Shown: positions 29,098-40,384 of the stretch, piece by piece
How positions within the stretch are numbered: position 1 is the first letter of the stretch
How the letters are laid out: every line of letters starts with the position of its first letter
From: Phenylobacterium montanum
GTDB taxonomy: Bacteria > Pseudomonadota > Alphaproteobacteria > Caulobacterales > Caulobacteraceae
DNA length: 64,000 bases
Reading direction: 5' to 3'
Assembly: GCF_018135625.1 (NCBI RefSeq)
Contig: NZ_CP073078.1
Coordinates: 1,600,001-1,664,000, forward strand
The notes under the pieces: generated by a model
Told to the model about the DNA's origin: nothing
Seen by the model: the letters and a program-made list of their open reading frames with translations, nothing else
Databases searched by the model: none
Position numbers and translations under genes: made by a program

Positions 29098-30021
29098 ATG
29101 ACCGCACAGGCCCAGCTGGCGACAGCCCGCCACGCAGCACCCGAAAGCTCGCCAGCGCCCTTCCAGTCAGCCGGTCGCCTGCTGCACGGCTATTCGATCG
29201 AAGTCACCGGCGCCGACCGCACCGTGGCCGAGGCCTGCGACAGCGACCTTCCGATCGGAACCGAGGTCTTCATCGCCTTCACACCCGGCGAGCGCCCCGA
29301 GCGCGTAGTCCAGGCGGCCCGCCGCCTCTCGGCCGCCGGCCTGACGCCGACGCCCCACATCATCGCCCGCGCCATGACCAGCCAGGCCATGCTGGAGCGC
29401 CTGCTCGGCCGCCTGGCCGACGAAGGCGGCGCGCGCCAGGCCCTGGTGCTGGCGGGCGATCGCGCCGAGCCCGCCGGCCCCTATCACTGCAGCCTCGAGT
29501 TGGTGGAAACCGGCCTGTTCGAACGGCGCGGCTTTCGCCGCCTTGCCTTCGCCTTGCACCCCGAGGGCCACCCGGCCGTCGGGGCCGCCGAGATGCGTCA
29601 GGCGCTGCAGGCCAAGCTGGCCGCTGCCCGCTTCCGCGGCCTGGAGGCGCGTCTGGTCAGCCAGTTCACCGTCGACGCCGCGCCGATCCTGCCCCGCCTG
29701 CTGGCCCTGCACGGCGAGGCGCCCGGCGCGACGGCGCGGATCGGCCTAGCCGGCCCCACCGATCCAGGAATGCTGCTCAAATACGCCCTCTACTGTGGAG
29801 TCGGCGCGTCGCTCAAAGGCTTGCGCAACCACGGCGAGGCCCTGGCGCAGCTGAACCGCAATGGCAGGGCCGACCAGATCCTGGCCGACCTCGCCCTGGC
29901 CCTTGACGCGGACACCCTGCCGTTGCCCCGCATCGAAGGGATCCACCTCTTCACCTTCGGCGGGGTGGCCAAGTCGGTCGCCTGGGCCAACCGGCTGATC
30001 GCCGAAGCCGGCTGCGCCTGA
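29098..30021 (+). CDS. metF: Methylenetetrahydrofolate reductase family protein
   Basis: A 307-residue TIM-barrel flavoprotein-type enzyme that would reduce 5,10-methylene-THF to 5-methyl-THF or run in reverse. Motifs: SIEVTGADRTVAE, VFIAFTPGERPERVV, TPTPHIIARAM (the His-containing folate strand), LVLAGDRAEPAGPY and VSQFTVDAAPI, matching the MetF-like paralogues found with LigM rather than housekeeping MetF. ATG at 29098 follows GAGGAAG. First gene of an operon with purU and ligM, so its likely task is recycling methyl-THF produced by O-demethylation. Confidence 0.8.
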   Translation: MTAQAQLATARHAAPESSPAPFQSAGRLLHGYSIEVTGADRTVAEACDSDLPIGTEVFIAFTPGERPERVVQAARRLSAAGLTPTPHIIARAMTSQAMLERLLGRLADEGGARQALVLAGDRAEPAGPYHCSLELVETGLFERRGFRRLAFALHPEGHPAVGAAEMRQALQAKLAAARFRGLEARLVSQFTVDAAPILPRLLALHGEAPGATARIGLAGPTDPGMLLKYALYCGVGASLKGLRNHGEALAQLNRNGRADQILADLALALDADTLPLPRIEGIHLFTFGGVAKSVAWANRLIAEAGCA

Positions 30022-30035
30022 AAGCCCCGCCCGCC

Positions 30036-32729
<2,694 letters not shown>

Positions 32730-32788
32730 TTACGCCGCCGGAGCGACGCATCGAGCGAAAATCGGCGTCCCCGTCGGCCAGGACAGCG

Positions 32789-32802
32789 TTGACCTCGATC
32801 AA
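32789..32802. promoter_or_regulatory. FNR/FixK-type box (TTGACCTCGATCAA)
   Basis: Exact match to TTGA-N6-TCAA and to the FixK-style TTGAY-C-N2-GATCAA pattern, 93 bases before the TTG start of the MgtC/DUF4010 gene. Suggests low-oxygen activation of that gene and the P-type ATPase behind it. Confidence 0.7.
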
Positions 32803-32894
32803 GGCCGAACTCCACGGTTGGACCAAACAATCGCGCAACCTGAGATGCCGATCCTTGGGAGCGGCGATCTGAAAGGCCAACCGGAGGCCGCCTC

Positions 32895-34145
32895 TTGGTC
32901 AGCGCTGATTTCGTGGACATCGGCGCGGCCCTTGGGGTCGGCCTGCTCATCGGGGCCGAGCGCGAGCGCCGCAAGGGCGAAGCGGCCAACCGGGCGTCCG
33001 CCGGCCTGCGCACCTTCACGGCGGCGTCCCTGGCCGGCGCGGTCGCCATACTGGCCGGCGGCGCGCCGCTGCTGGCCGTGACGACGGTCGCGGTCTCCGC
33101 GCTCGCCGCACTCGCCTATTGGCGCAATCGCGATGACGACCCGGGGCTGACCACGGAAATCAGCCTGGTGCTCACCGTGCTGCTGGGGGGCCTTTGCATG
33201 CGCGACCCGCGCCTGGCGGCTGGGGTCGCGGTCGTGGTCGCCGTAGTCCTGGCCGCGCGCACGCCGCTGCACCATTTCGTCCGCCGCGTCCTCAATCAGA
33301 GCGAGGTCGCCGACGCCCTGGTCTTCGCCAGCGCGACGCTGGTGGTGCTGCCCCTGGTTCCCGACCGATCGATGGGCCCCTATGCGGCGCTGAACCCGCA
33401 TGCGATCTGGATCGTCGTGGTCCTGGTCCTGGCGATCGGCGGGATCGGCCATATCGCCGTGCGCTGGCTGGGAAACCGGTTCGGGCTTCCGGTCGCAGGC
33501 CTGGCTTCCGGCTTCGTCTCCAGCCTTGCGACCATCGGCGCCATGGGGGCCGAAGCGCGCAAGACGCCAGGCAATCTGGGGCCCGCCGCCGCCGGGGCCG
33601 TGCTTTCGACGCTAGCGACCACCATCCAGATGGCCGTCGTCATCGGCGTGGTCGACATCGCCACCCTGAGGGCCTTGGCGGCGCCGCTCCTCGGCGCCGG
33701 AGCGGGCGCGATGCTCTACGCCGCCTTCGTCACGCTCGGCGCCCTGAGGCGCGCCGACGCCCAGCAGGCGACGGCGGGACGGGCGTTCAGCATTCGCACC
33801 GCGCTGACCTTTGCGGCGTTGTTGTCGGGCGTGATGCTGGCCACGGCTGCGCTCAGGGAATGGTTCGGGGAAGCCGGCCTGATCGCCGGCGCCGGCCTGG
33901 CCGGCCTCGTCGACGCCCATGCCGCCGCGATCTCGACCGCCACGCTGGTCGCCTCCGGACGGCTCACGCCGGACGACGCCGTCCTGCCGATCCTGGTCGG
34001 GCTCTCGGCCAATTCCGCCAATAAGATCTTGTTCGCAACCGCCGGCGGCCGCGCATTCGCTGTGCGCGTCGTGCCGGGCCTGGTCCTGGTGGTCGCGGCG
34101 GCTTGGCTGGGCGCGCTGGCTCCTGGCCTGTTCGGCCAGCGCTGA
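32895..34145 (+). CDS. MgtC/SapB-DUF4010 membrane protein
   Basis: A 416-residue polytopic membrane protein. The N-terminal part (about 1-135) is MgtC-like: DIGAALGVGLLIGAERERRKG and AGLRTFTAASLAGA; the remainder is the DUF4010 domain, with GLASGFVSSLATIGAMGAEARK and VLPILVGLSANSANK. About 11-12 hydrophobic segments. Starts at TTG 32895 behind CCGGAGG (7-8 bases), with no in-frame ATG nearby. Family role unclear, perhaps magnesium homeostasis or stress adaptation. Followed 83 bases later by a P-type ATPase; an FNR/FixK-type box lies upstream. Confidence 0.85.
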   Translation: MVSADFVDIGAALGVGLLIGAERERRKGEAANRASAGLRTFTAASLAGAVAILAGGAPLLAVTTVAVSALAALAYWRNRDDDPGLTTEISLVLTVLLGGLCMRDPRLAAGVAVVVAVVLAARTPLHHFVRRVLNQSEVADALVFASATLVVLPLVPDRSMGPYAALNPHAIWIVVVLVLAIGGIGHIAVRWLGNRFGLPVAGLASGFVSSLATIGAMGAEARKTPGNLGPAAAGAVLSTLATTIQMAVVIGVVDIATLRALAAPLLGAGAGAMLYAAFVTLGALRRADAQQATAGRAFSIRTALTFAALLSGVMLATAALREWFGEAGLIAGAGLAGLVDAHAAAISTATLVASGRLTPDDAVLPILVGLSANSANKILFATAGGRAFAVRVVPGLVLVVAAAWLGALAPGLFGQR

Positions 34146-34228
34146 CCGTCGCATGATCTGGCTCAACGCCCGGCAGCCGGCGCCAGGGCCTGAGTAGGCC
34201 ATAATCGTCGAGGCGGAGGTCGGGGACG

Positions 34229-36751
34229 ATGATGGCTTTCGAGAGTCAGGGGCTTGGCGAGGACGAGGCGCTGGCGCGCCTCCAAACGGACGGCCCCAAC
34301 CAGCTGCCGGATCCGGATCGGCGGGGCGTCCTGCGCATCGTCGGCGGCGTATTGCGCGAACCGATGTTTCTGCTGCTGCTGGCCGGCGGCGGCGTCTATA
34401 TGGCGCTGGGCGACCTGCGCGAGGCCCTCGTGCTCGCGGCCTTCGCCCTATTCTCGGTCGGCATCGCCGTGATCCAGGAATATCGCAGCGAGCGGGTCCT
34501 GGACGCTTTGCGCGACCTGACGAACCCCTCGGCGACGGTCGTGCGGGATGGCGTGCGCCGGCGCATTTCCAGCCGGGACCTGGTGCGCGGCGATCTGATC
34601 TCGGTCTCCGAAGGCGAGCGCGCGCCGGCCGACGCCATCCTGCGTTCCGGCGCCGACGTGGAAATCGACGAAAGCCTGCTGACCGGAGAGTCCGTGCCGG
34701 TCGTCAAGCACCCGTCCGAAGGCCAGAGCGCGCTCGAGGCCCCTGGCGGGCCCGACAGCGCCGCATCGCTCTATTCTGGCACGATGCTGGTCCGGGGGCA
34801 GGGGCTGGCCGAGGTTGTCGCCACAGGGCCGCGGTCCGAGATCGGGCGCATCGGCAAGAGCCTGCGCGCGATCGAGACTGAGCCGACCCGGCTTTCCCGC
34901 GAGACCCGAAAGCTCGTCGCAGCGGCCGGCTTCGGCGCGTTCCTGGTCTGCGGCCTCGTCGTATCGATTCTGGGCTTCGTTCGGCGGGACTGGCTCCAGG
35001 CGATGCTGGGCGGGATCTCCGTCGGCATGTCGATGCTGCCGGAAGAATTTCCCCTGGTGCTCACCGTCTTCATGGTCATGGGGGCATGGCGGATCTCGAA
35101 GGCGAAGGTGCTCACGCGCCGCGCCACCGCGATCGAGACGCTCGGCTCGGCCAGCGTGCTCTGCACCGACAAGACCGGCACCCTGACCGAGAACCGCATG
35201 GCTGTGGCCAGCGTCTGGATCGGCGGCGAGGCGTCCCCCTGGCGCTCGGACGCGGCCTCGCAAGCCGAACGGCGCGTGGTCGATCTCGGGGCCTTGGCCA
35301 GCGCGCCCCACCCGTTCGACCCCATGGAATTGGCCTTCCACGCCGAAGCAGGCCCAGCGCTGCAAGCGGAGCGCTCCCTTGTGCGCACCTATGGCGTCAG
35401 CGCCGGCTGCCCTGCGATGGGCCAGGTCTGGCGCAGCCCCGAGGGCGAGCGGATCGCGGTCAAGGGCGCGCCGGAGGCCGTAGCCGGCCTGTGCCGCTTT
35501 GGTGACGCCGAGCGCGAGCGGGTCCTGCAAGCGGTCGAACAGATGGCGACGAAGGGGGCCAGGGTGCTCGCCGTCGCGGAGGCCAAGGTCGAACCCGGGC
35601 CGCCGCAGGGCGACCTGGCCGGGTTCACCCTCCGCTTCGTCGGCCTGGTCGGGCTGGCGGATCCCTTACGCCCGGGGGTCGCCGCCGCCGTCGCCGAATG
35701 CCAGGGCGCCGGGGTCCGCGTCGTCATGATCACCGGCGACCATCCCTCCACCGCCCGGGCGATCGCGACCGAGGCCGGCATTGCGGGCGGGGGCCTGCTG
35801 ACAGGCTCCGATCTGACCCTGATGTCGGATGCGGCGCTGGCGGAGCAGGCGCGAGGCGTGAGCGTCTATGCCCGGATCCTGCCGGAGCAGAAGCTGCGGA
35901 TCGTGCGCGCGCTCAAGGCCGCCGGAGAGGTCGTCGCCATGACCGGCGACGGGGTCAACGACGCGCCGGCGCTCAAGGCTGCGGATATCGGCGTCGCCAT
36001 GGGCTCGCGCGGTACGGATGTCGCCAGGGCGGCGGCCGATCTCGTCCTGCTCGACGACCAGTTCGCCTCCATCGTCGCGGCGATGCGCCACGGGCGGCGG
36101 ATCTATGACAACCTGCAGAAGGCGATGGGCTTCGTCATCGCCGTGCATGTCCCGGTCGCCGGCCTGGCCATCCTGCCGCTCATGCTGGGCATGCCGATGT
36201 TTCTCGCCCCGGCGCACATCGCCTTTCTCGAAATGATCATCGACCCGGTCTGCTCGCTCGTCTTCGAGGCCGAACCCGAAGAACAGGGACTGATGCGGCG
36301 CCCGCCGCGCGATCCGGCGCAGCCGCTTCTCAGCCGCCGCGCGCTCGCGGCCCGGGGGGCGGAGGGCGTGTGCGCCCTGGTCGTGGTCGCGGGGGTCTAC
36401 GCCGCAGGCGTCTCGCTGGGGCTGGATGACGGTTCGGTCCGGGCCTCGGCCTTTCTCACCCTGGTGTTCTCGGTCTTCAGCCTGGTGATCGCCAACAGGA
36501 CGTTCGGCTCGGTCGGCCAAGCCGCCCTGCGCATGAATCGCCTGCTGGGGAGCGTCGGCGCCGTCGTCCTCGCGGCGGTCGTCGCCGTCATGACCGCGCC
36601 GGCGCTTCGAGAGCTGTTCAGATTTGGACCGCTGAACTGGCAGGGCCTGGCGGTGGCCATCGCCGGCGGCTTGGTCAGCCTTGGGCTTCTGGATCTGCTC
36701 AGGCGAGCCACACGTTTCCGGGGCGCACGGACATCCGGCGTCGCCGCCTGA
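34229..36751 (+). CDS. P-type cation-transporting ATPase
   Basis: Membrane cation pump of 840 residues with the P2-type plan. N-terminal cation-ATPase domain (GLGEDEALARLQTDGPNQLP), actuator loop with TGES, the phosphorylated D314 in DKTGTLTEN, KGAPEAV in the nucleotide domain, TGDGVNDAPALKAADIG, and a C-terminal six-helix region. The M4 motif reads PEEFP rather than the PEGLP of calcium pumps or CPC of heavy-metal pumps, so ion specificity is open. There is no N-terminal metal-binding domain. GGAGGTCGGGGACG precedes ATG-ATG. In the same direction as the MgtC-like gene; ATGATCTGGCTCAA at 34153-34166 is one base off an FNR box. Confidence 0.92.
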   Translation: MMAFESQGLGEDEALARLQTDGPNQLPDPDRRGVLRIVGGVLREPMFLLLLAGGGVYMALGDLREALVLAAFALFSVGIAVIQEYRSERVLDALRDLTNPSATVVRDGVRRRISSRDLVRGDLISVSEGERAPADAILRSGADVEIDESLLTGESVPVVKHPSEGQSALEAPGGPDSAASLYSGTMLVRGQGLAEVVATGPRSEIGRIGKSLRAIETEPTRLSRETRKLVAAAGFGAFLVCGLVVSILGFVRRDWLQAMLGGISVGMSMLPEEFPLVLTVFMVMGAWRISKAKVLTRRATAIETLGSASVLCTDKTGTLTENRMAVASVWIGGEASPWRSDAASQAERRVVDLGALASAPHPFDPMELAFHAEAGPALQAERSLVRTYGVSAGCPAMGQVWRSPEGERIAVKGAPEAVAGLCRFGDAERERVLQAVEQMATKGARVLAVAEAKVEPGPPQGDLAGFTLRFVGLVGLADPLRPGVAAAVAECQGAGVRVVMITGDHPSTARAIATEAGIAGGGLLTGSDLTLMSDAALAEQARGVSVYARILPEQKLRIVRALKAAGEVVAMTGDGVNDAPALKAADIGVAMGSRGTDVARAAADLVLLDDQFASIVAAMRHGRRIYDNLQKAMGFVIAVHVPVAGLAILPLMLGMPMFLAPAHIAFLEMIIDPVCSLVFEAEPEEQGLMRRPPRDPAQPLLSRRALAARGAEGVCALVVVAGVYAAGVSLGLDDGSVRASAFLTLVFSVFSLVIANRTFGSVGQAALRMNRLLGSVGAVVLAAVVAVMTAPALRELFRFGPLNWQGLAVAIAGGLVSLGLLDLLRRATRFRGARTSGVAA

Positions 36752-36793
36752 TCCCGCCGCGCCCCGGGAAGGCCCTTGAGGCCTCGGACCGCG

Positions 36794-37048
36794 TCAGCCG
36801 CGTTCGCCCTTCGCCTTCTCGCCGGCCTCGCCCTTATGGTCCATATGACCCATATGGCCCCTGTGGCCCTTGTGGCGCATGTGCATCATTCCGCCGTGGC
36901 CAGCGGGCATGCATCGATCCTGGCCCTTGTGTTCGCACGGCGGGTACTGGGACGGAGCCGGCCCCTGGGCCGCATCATAGGCCGGCTGCGCGGCGGCCGA
37001 AGACGCCAAGGCCAAAACGGCCGAGGCCGCGATCAAAACTTGCTTCAT
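36794..37048 (-). CDS. Small secreted His/Met-rich peptide
   Basis: An 84-residue protein with a clear signal peptide (MKQVLIAASAVLALASSAAA/QP) and a mature part of about 64 residues. The second half is packed with His, Met, Gly and Lys (HGGMMHMRHKGHRGHMGHMDHKGE...), typical of periplasmic metal-binding or copper-buffering peptides; two Cys precede this block. ATG at 37048 follows a perfect AAAGGAGG. It lies 45 bases downstream of the AI-2E-type permease on the same strand and converges on the P-type ATPase. Metal binding is inferred from composition only. Confidence 0.8.
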   Translation of the reverse strand: MKQVLIAASAVLALASSAAAQPAYDAAQGPAPSQYPPCEHKGQDRCMPAGHGGMMHMRHKGHRGHMGHMDHKGEAGEKAKGERG

Positions 37049-37092
37049 GGCATTCCTCCTTTGAAGTCGGAAACAGACTACGCGGACAAAGC

Positions 37093-38202
37093 TCATTGCA
37101 GGCGCCTGAAAAGCATCAGTCGCCGCGCGCGGTGAGGTCGGGTGACGACGCGTTCGCCGAGAACGTCCTCGATGTAGAATTGGTTGATCAGCAGGATCAT
37201 GACAACCGTGATCGGCGCCGCCAGGAATACGCCGGCCGGCCCCAGCAACAGCGCGAAAACGAAGGTGGAGAAGATCGAGATCACCGGCGGCACGTCCACC
37301 GCCTCGTCCTGGACATACGGCGTGATGAAGGTGCCCTCGATGAAATGCACCGCCCAGAACAGGAGCACGACCACCACGGCCTTGATCGGCTCCTGCAGGA
37401 AGCCGATCACCATACCCGGCAGCGCGCCCATGATCGAGCCCACATAGGGAATGAAGGTCAGGACCGCGGCGGTGAGGCCGAGCGCGAGCGGGGCGTCTAT
37501 GCCCAGCGCCCACAGCCCCAGGCTGGCCAGCAGGCCGACCGCCAGCATGACGACCAGCCGGCCGAGCAGCCAGCGGCGAACGCCGTCGGCCAGCACGTCC
37601 AGCACCTGGGCCGTGCGCGCCCTTCGGGCCCCGGGGACCAGGGCCAGGAAATCGCGGCGATAGCGCGCCGGGTCGATGGCCAGGAACACCCCGCCGGCGA
37701 TCATGACCAGCGCATAGGTCAAGGCCTGGCCGACCCCGCCGACGACGCCCGCCAGAAGCCGCGGCCCCGGACCGACAGCTGCGTTCTTCAGGGCGTCGGT
37801 CGAACGAACCGCCAGGTCGTGGCCGAAAGCGCTGGAGTCGAGCGCGGCGCGCATCTTGGCCAGGCCCGCCGGCAGCTTCTGCGCCAGTTCGTCGTACTGG
37901 GCGGCCATCATCGCCCCGAACACTTCGATGGCGAGCCCCAGCACGGCCAGTGCGCCCACGACCGCCAGGGCCAGGGCGAGCGACTTTGAGAGCGGGGTGC
38001 GCCGGTCGATGGCGTCGGCCACGCCCCTGAAGCCGACCGCCAGGACGATCGACCCGAAAGCGATCGAGAGCACGTCGCGGAGCCGCCAGAAGGCCAGCGC
38101 GAGCGCCACGACGGATACGACCACCACCACGCGCGCGAAGAAATCCCAAAGCGAAGCCCTGGACACGCGCGCCTCGGCGAGAAGAGGGCCCTCGTCGGCC
38201 AT
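37093..38202 (-). CDS. AI-2E family permease (PerM/YdiK type)
   Basis: A 369-residue membrane protein of the AI-2E transporter family, whose members export diverse molecules or run ion antiport; true AI-2 export is not implied. Two N-terminal helices, a large loop, then the conserved LTFIPYVGSIMGALPGM and LLFWAVHFIEGTFITPYVQ segments and a last helix block GPAGVFLAAPITVVMILL. ATG at 38202 is preceded by CTGAGGA; an in-frame GTG at 38223 is possible. Begins 5 bases after the lipoprotein stop, so the two are co-transcribed. Confidence 0.88.
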   Translation of the reverse strand: MADEGPLLAEARVSRASLWDFFARVVVVVSVVALALAFWRLRDVLSIAFGSIVLAVGFRGVADAIDRRTPLSKSLALALAVVGALAVLGLAIEVFGAMMAAQYDELAQKLPAGLAKMRAALDSSAFGHDLAVRSTDALKNAAVGPGPRLLAGVVGGVGQALTYALVMIAGGVFLAIDPARYRRDFLALVPGARRARTAQVLDVLADGVRRWLLGRLVVMLAVGLLASLGLWALGIDAPLALGLTAAVLTFIPYVGSIMGALPGMVIGFLQEPIKAVVVVLLFWAVHFIEGTFITPYVQDEAVDVPPVISIFSTFVFALLLGPAGVFLAAPITVVMILLINQFYIEDVLGERVVTRPHRARRLMLFRRLQ

Positions 38203-38207
38203 GATCC

Positions 38208-39059
38208 TCAGGACTCGTCCCACGACGAGTTCAGGCGACAGGGTGCGCGGCTGGCGCCGGCCACGGCTGCGCCGTCCTTGGTCTGGGCCTTCGTCCAGCA
38301 GACCGGGCCCAGCGTCAGTTGCGAGGCCTGGGCGGAGCCGAGCGCATCCGCCGCCGCCGGCGCCTCGAGCCCGGCCGCCGCCAGCGCAGAGGCCCGCGAA
38401 GCGCGCAGGGCGACGCTCGCCGGCGCAGTCTTGACCGTCACCCGGTAGCTCAGGACGCCGCCGCCGAATGCGGGCGTGAAGCCTTCCAGGCAGACGGTCT
38501 CGCCACAGGTCGACCAGAAGATCGGCTCATCGCGCCCAGGCTTGCGCGGCGAGAATTTGGGAAGGCGCTGGCTGTCGCCCGCCTGCGCCAGTCCGGCATT
38601 GATCCGCTCGCGCACCTGCTCGATGGAAGGATAGAGCGCGGCCTTCGGGTCGGCCGCGGCGACCATCTGGTCGAGCCCGTCCAACCGGCGGCCATAGACC
38701 CGCAACGCGAGGTCGATCAGGCCGATCGAGGCGCGCTGGCGGAAATCTTCCTGCTGTTCCGCACAGGCCACCGTGAAGGCCTCGCTGTCCACCAGCTTCA
38801 AGTCCGGGCTCGCGGACGCCAGGCGCACGCCGCGCCAAGCGCAGGCCAGGGCAGGGTCGGCTTCTATTCCCGGGCACTGGTCCTTGGTCTCATAGCAGGC
38901 GGCGAGCACAGCCTGTTGCTCGATGTCGCCGCTCAGCGCCCCGTGCAGGTGCTCCGGGGCGCCCTTGACCGCCGCGCTCTGGTGTTCTTCGCAGGCCGCA
39001 AGGCCCATCGTGGCTGCGGCCATGGCGACCGCGGTCAGCACGGATATTCTTCTCGGCAT
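38208..39059 (-). CDS. Lipoprotein of unknown function
   Basis: A 283-residue secreted protein with a lipobox (TMGLAAC, Cys near residue 23). The mature part contains five or more Cys in pairs (CYETKDQC, ACAWRG, STCGETVCLEGF), suggesting disulfides, and an Ala-rich C-terminal half ending PCRLNSSWDES. I do not recognise the family. ATG at 39059 gives the signal peptide; the frame is open upstream but not signal-like. Operon with the AI-2E-type permease; an FNR/FixK-like site lies in the shared promoter region with the UspA gene. Confidence 0.75.
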   Translation of the reverse strand: MPRRISVLTAVAMAAATMGLAACEEHQSAAVKGAPEHLHGALSGDIEQQAVLAACYETKDQCPGIEADPALACAWRGVRLASASPDLKLVDSEAFTVACAEQQEDFRQRASIGLIDLALRVYGRRLDGLDQMVAAADPKAALYPSIEQVRERINAGLAQAGDSQRLPKFSPRKPGRDEPIFWSTCGETVCLEGFTPAFGGGVLSYRVTVKTAPASVALRASRASALAAAGLEAPAAADALGSAQASQLTLGPVCWTKAQTKDGAAVAGASRAPCRLNSSWDES

Positions 39060-39114
39060 GGCCGCATCCCTCTTCGACGCGGCGCAGGATTGCGCGTCGC
39101 CAAGGCAGCGGGCC

Positions 39115-39128
39115 TTGATTTTGCTCAA
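39115..39128. promoter_or_regulatory. FNR/FixK-like box (TTGATTTTGCTCAA)
   Basis: TTGA-N6-TCAA dyad between the divergent lipoprotein (start 39059) and tandem UspA (start 39307) genes. With the box at 32789 it brackets the stress island, hinting at one FNR/FixK-type regulon. Confidence 0.55.
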
Positions 39129-39306
39129 ATCGCCGACCGTTCCCCTGTCGTCGGCGCGTCCGCGGCCCGTCTTCGAAGGGTCAGTGAGGCTGGCCGGCGG
39201 GCGGAGACGGATTGACCCATCGCAAAGGACGGCCGGCCCTTCGCCGCTAGGCTCTCCTCCACCTGTTGCGGCGATGGCCGCCGGCAACGCGACGCAGGAG
39301 GCTGAA

Positions 39307-40179
39307 ATGCTCGCCGACACCTCGACCGACACGGATCGCTGGCAAGCCCTCCGGTCCAGCGTACGCACGATCCTGGTCCATGCGCAGCCGCAGAGCGCGG
39401 CGGAGCCGCGGCTCGCGGTCGCCGCGTCCCTGGCGCGCCAGATCGGCGCCACCCTGTTCGGCTTCGCCGCCGAATGTGTGCGCGAGGTGGGGTTTGGCGA
39501 TCCCGCCGGCATCGTCACCGACGAGTGGATGGCCGAACTTGAGCGCCGCATCGACCTGGACCTGAGCGCCGCCGAACAGGCCTTTCGCCGCGCGGCTTAC
39601 GATCTGAAGACCGAATGGATGGCCATCAGGGGTATGCCGGCCCAAGAGTTGGCCAAGGCCGCCAGAGGGGCGGAGCTGATCGTGGCCGGCGGATCTGCGC
39701 CCGACGACGATGACAGCTTTCGCTGGTGCGACCCGGCTGAACTCGTTGTGCTTTCGGGACGGCCGGTGCTTGTCGCCCCGCCGACCGGCGGCCGGCTCGC
39801 CGCCGAGGCGGTGGTCGTCGCCTGGAAGGACACACGCGAAGCCCGCCGCGCCATCGGAGACGCCTTGCCGTTCCTGAAGGGCGCGCAGGAGGTCGTGGTG
39901 CTCGAGGTCTGCGACAGCCTGGACTTCGGCAACGCCCAGGCCCGCACCTTCGGCGTGGTCGAAGGGCTGAAGCGCCATGGCGTCGAAGCCCGCGCCAAGG
40001 TCGCCATCGCTCCGCCGGACCAGGTGGCCCAGCAACTCGGCGCGACGGCGGGCGAGATCGGCGCCGACCTGATCGTGGCCGGCGGCTACGGGCATTCGCG
40101 GCTCGGCGAATGGATCTTCGGCGGCGTGACACGCGACCTGCTGACCCGGCCGGACAGGTTCCTGCTGCTGAGTCACTGA
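39307..40179 (+). CDS. Tandem-domain universal stress protein
   Basis: A 290-residue protein with two UspA-like domains (about 15-145 and 150-290). The first is degenerate: it lacks a clear ATP loop and reads VAGGSAPDDDDSFRW where the motif is expected. The second retains VAGGYGHSRLGEWIFGG followed by VTRDLL, close to the G-2x-G-9x-G pattern. ATG at 39307 has AGGAGG a few bases upstream. Two-domain Usp proteins of this type are often induced by oxygen limitation or metal stress, in keeping with the FNR-like site upstream. Confidence 0.88.
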   Translation: MLADTSTDTDRWQALRSSVRTILVHAQPQSAAEPRLAVAASLARQIGATLFGFAAECVREVGFGDPAGIVTDEWMAELERRIDLDLSAAEQAFRRAAYDLKTEWMAIRGMPAQELAKAARGAELIVAGGSAPDDDDSFRWCDPAELVVLSGRPVLVAPPTGGRLAAEAVVVAWKDTREARRAIGDALPFLKGAQEVVVLEVCDSLDFGNAQARTFGVVEGLKRHGVEARAKVAIAPPDQVAQQLGATAGEIGADLIVAGGYGHSRLGEWIFGGVTRDLLTRPDRFLLLSH

Positions 40180-40384
40180 AACCGACGCCCGGCGACGAAG
40201 ATCAACCTTAGATAGGCGAACAAAAGCGAGTAGCGCTTCCGAGAATATCGCCATTCATTAATCTTTGTTACACCCAAGCCGCCGGCCCAGATCCACCATG
40301 GCCCCCGTCTGAAACTCAGAACTTCGCCCGCTTCATCTCCGATCCGGGCGGATGAATGTCGCAATTCATTCTCGGGAGCGCGTC

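Noticed and set aside
34153-34166. Third FNR box between the MgtC-like and P-ATPase genes
   Set aside because: ATGATCTGGCTCAA is one base off the dyad; mentioned in the ATPase entry but not listed as a site.
36794-38149. 451-codon frame spanning the His/Met-rich peptide and AI-2E-type permease
   Set aside because: Only its last 84 codons are coding (signal peptide and ribosome site at 37048); the rest is out of frame with the permease.
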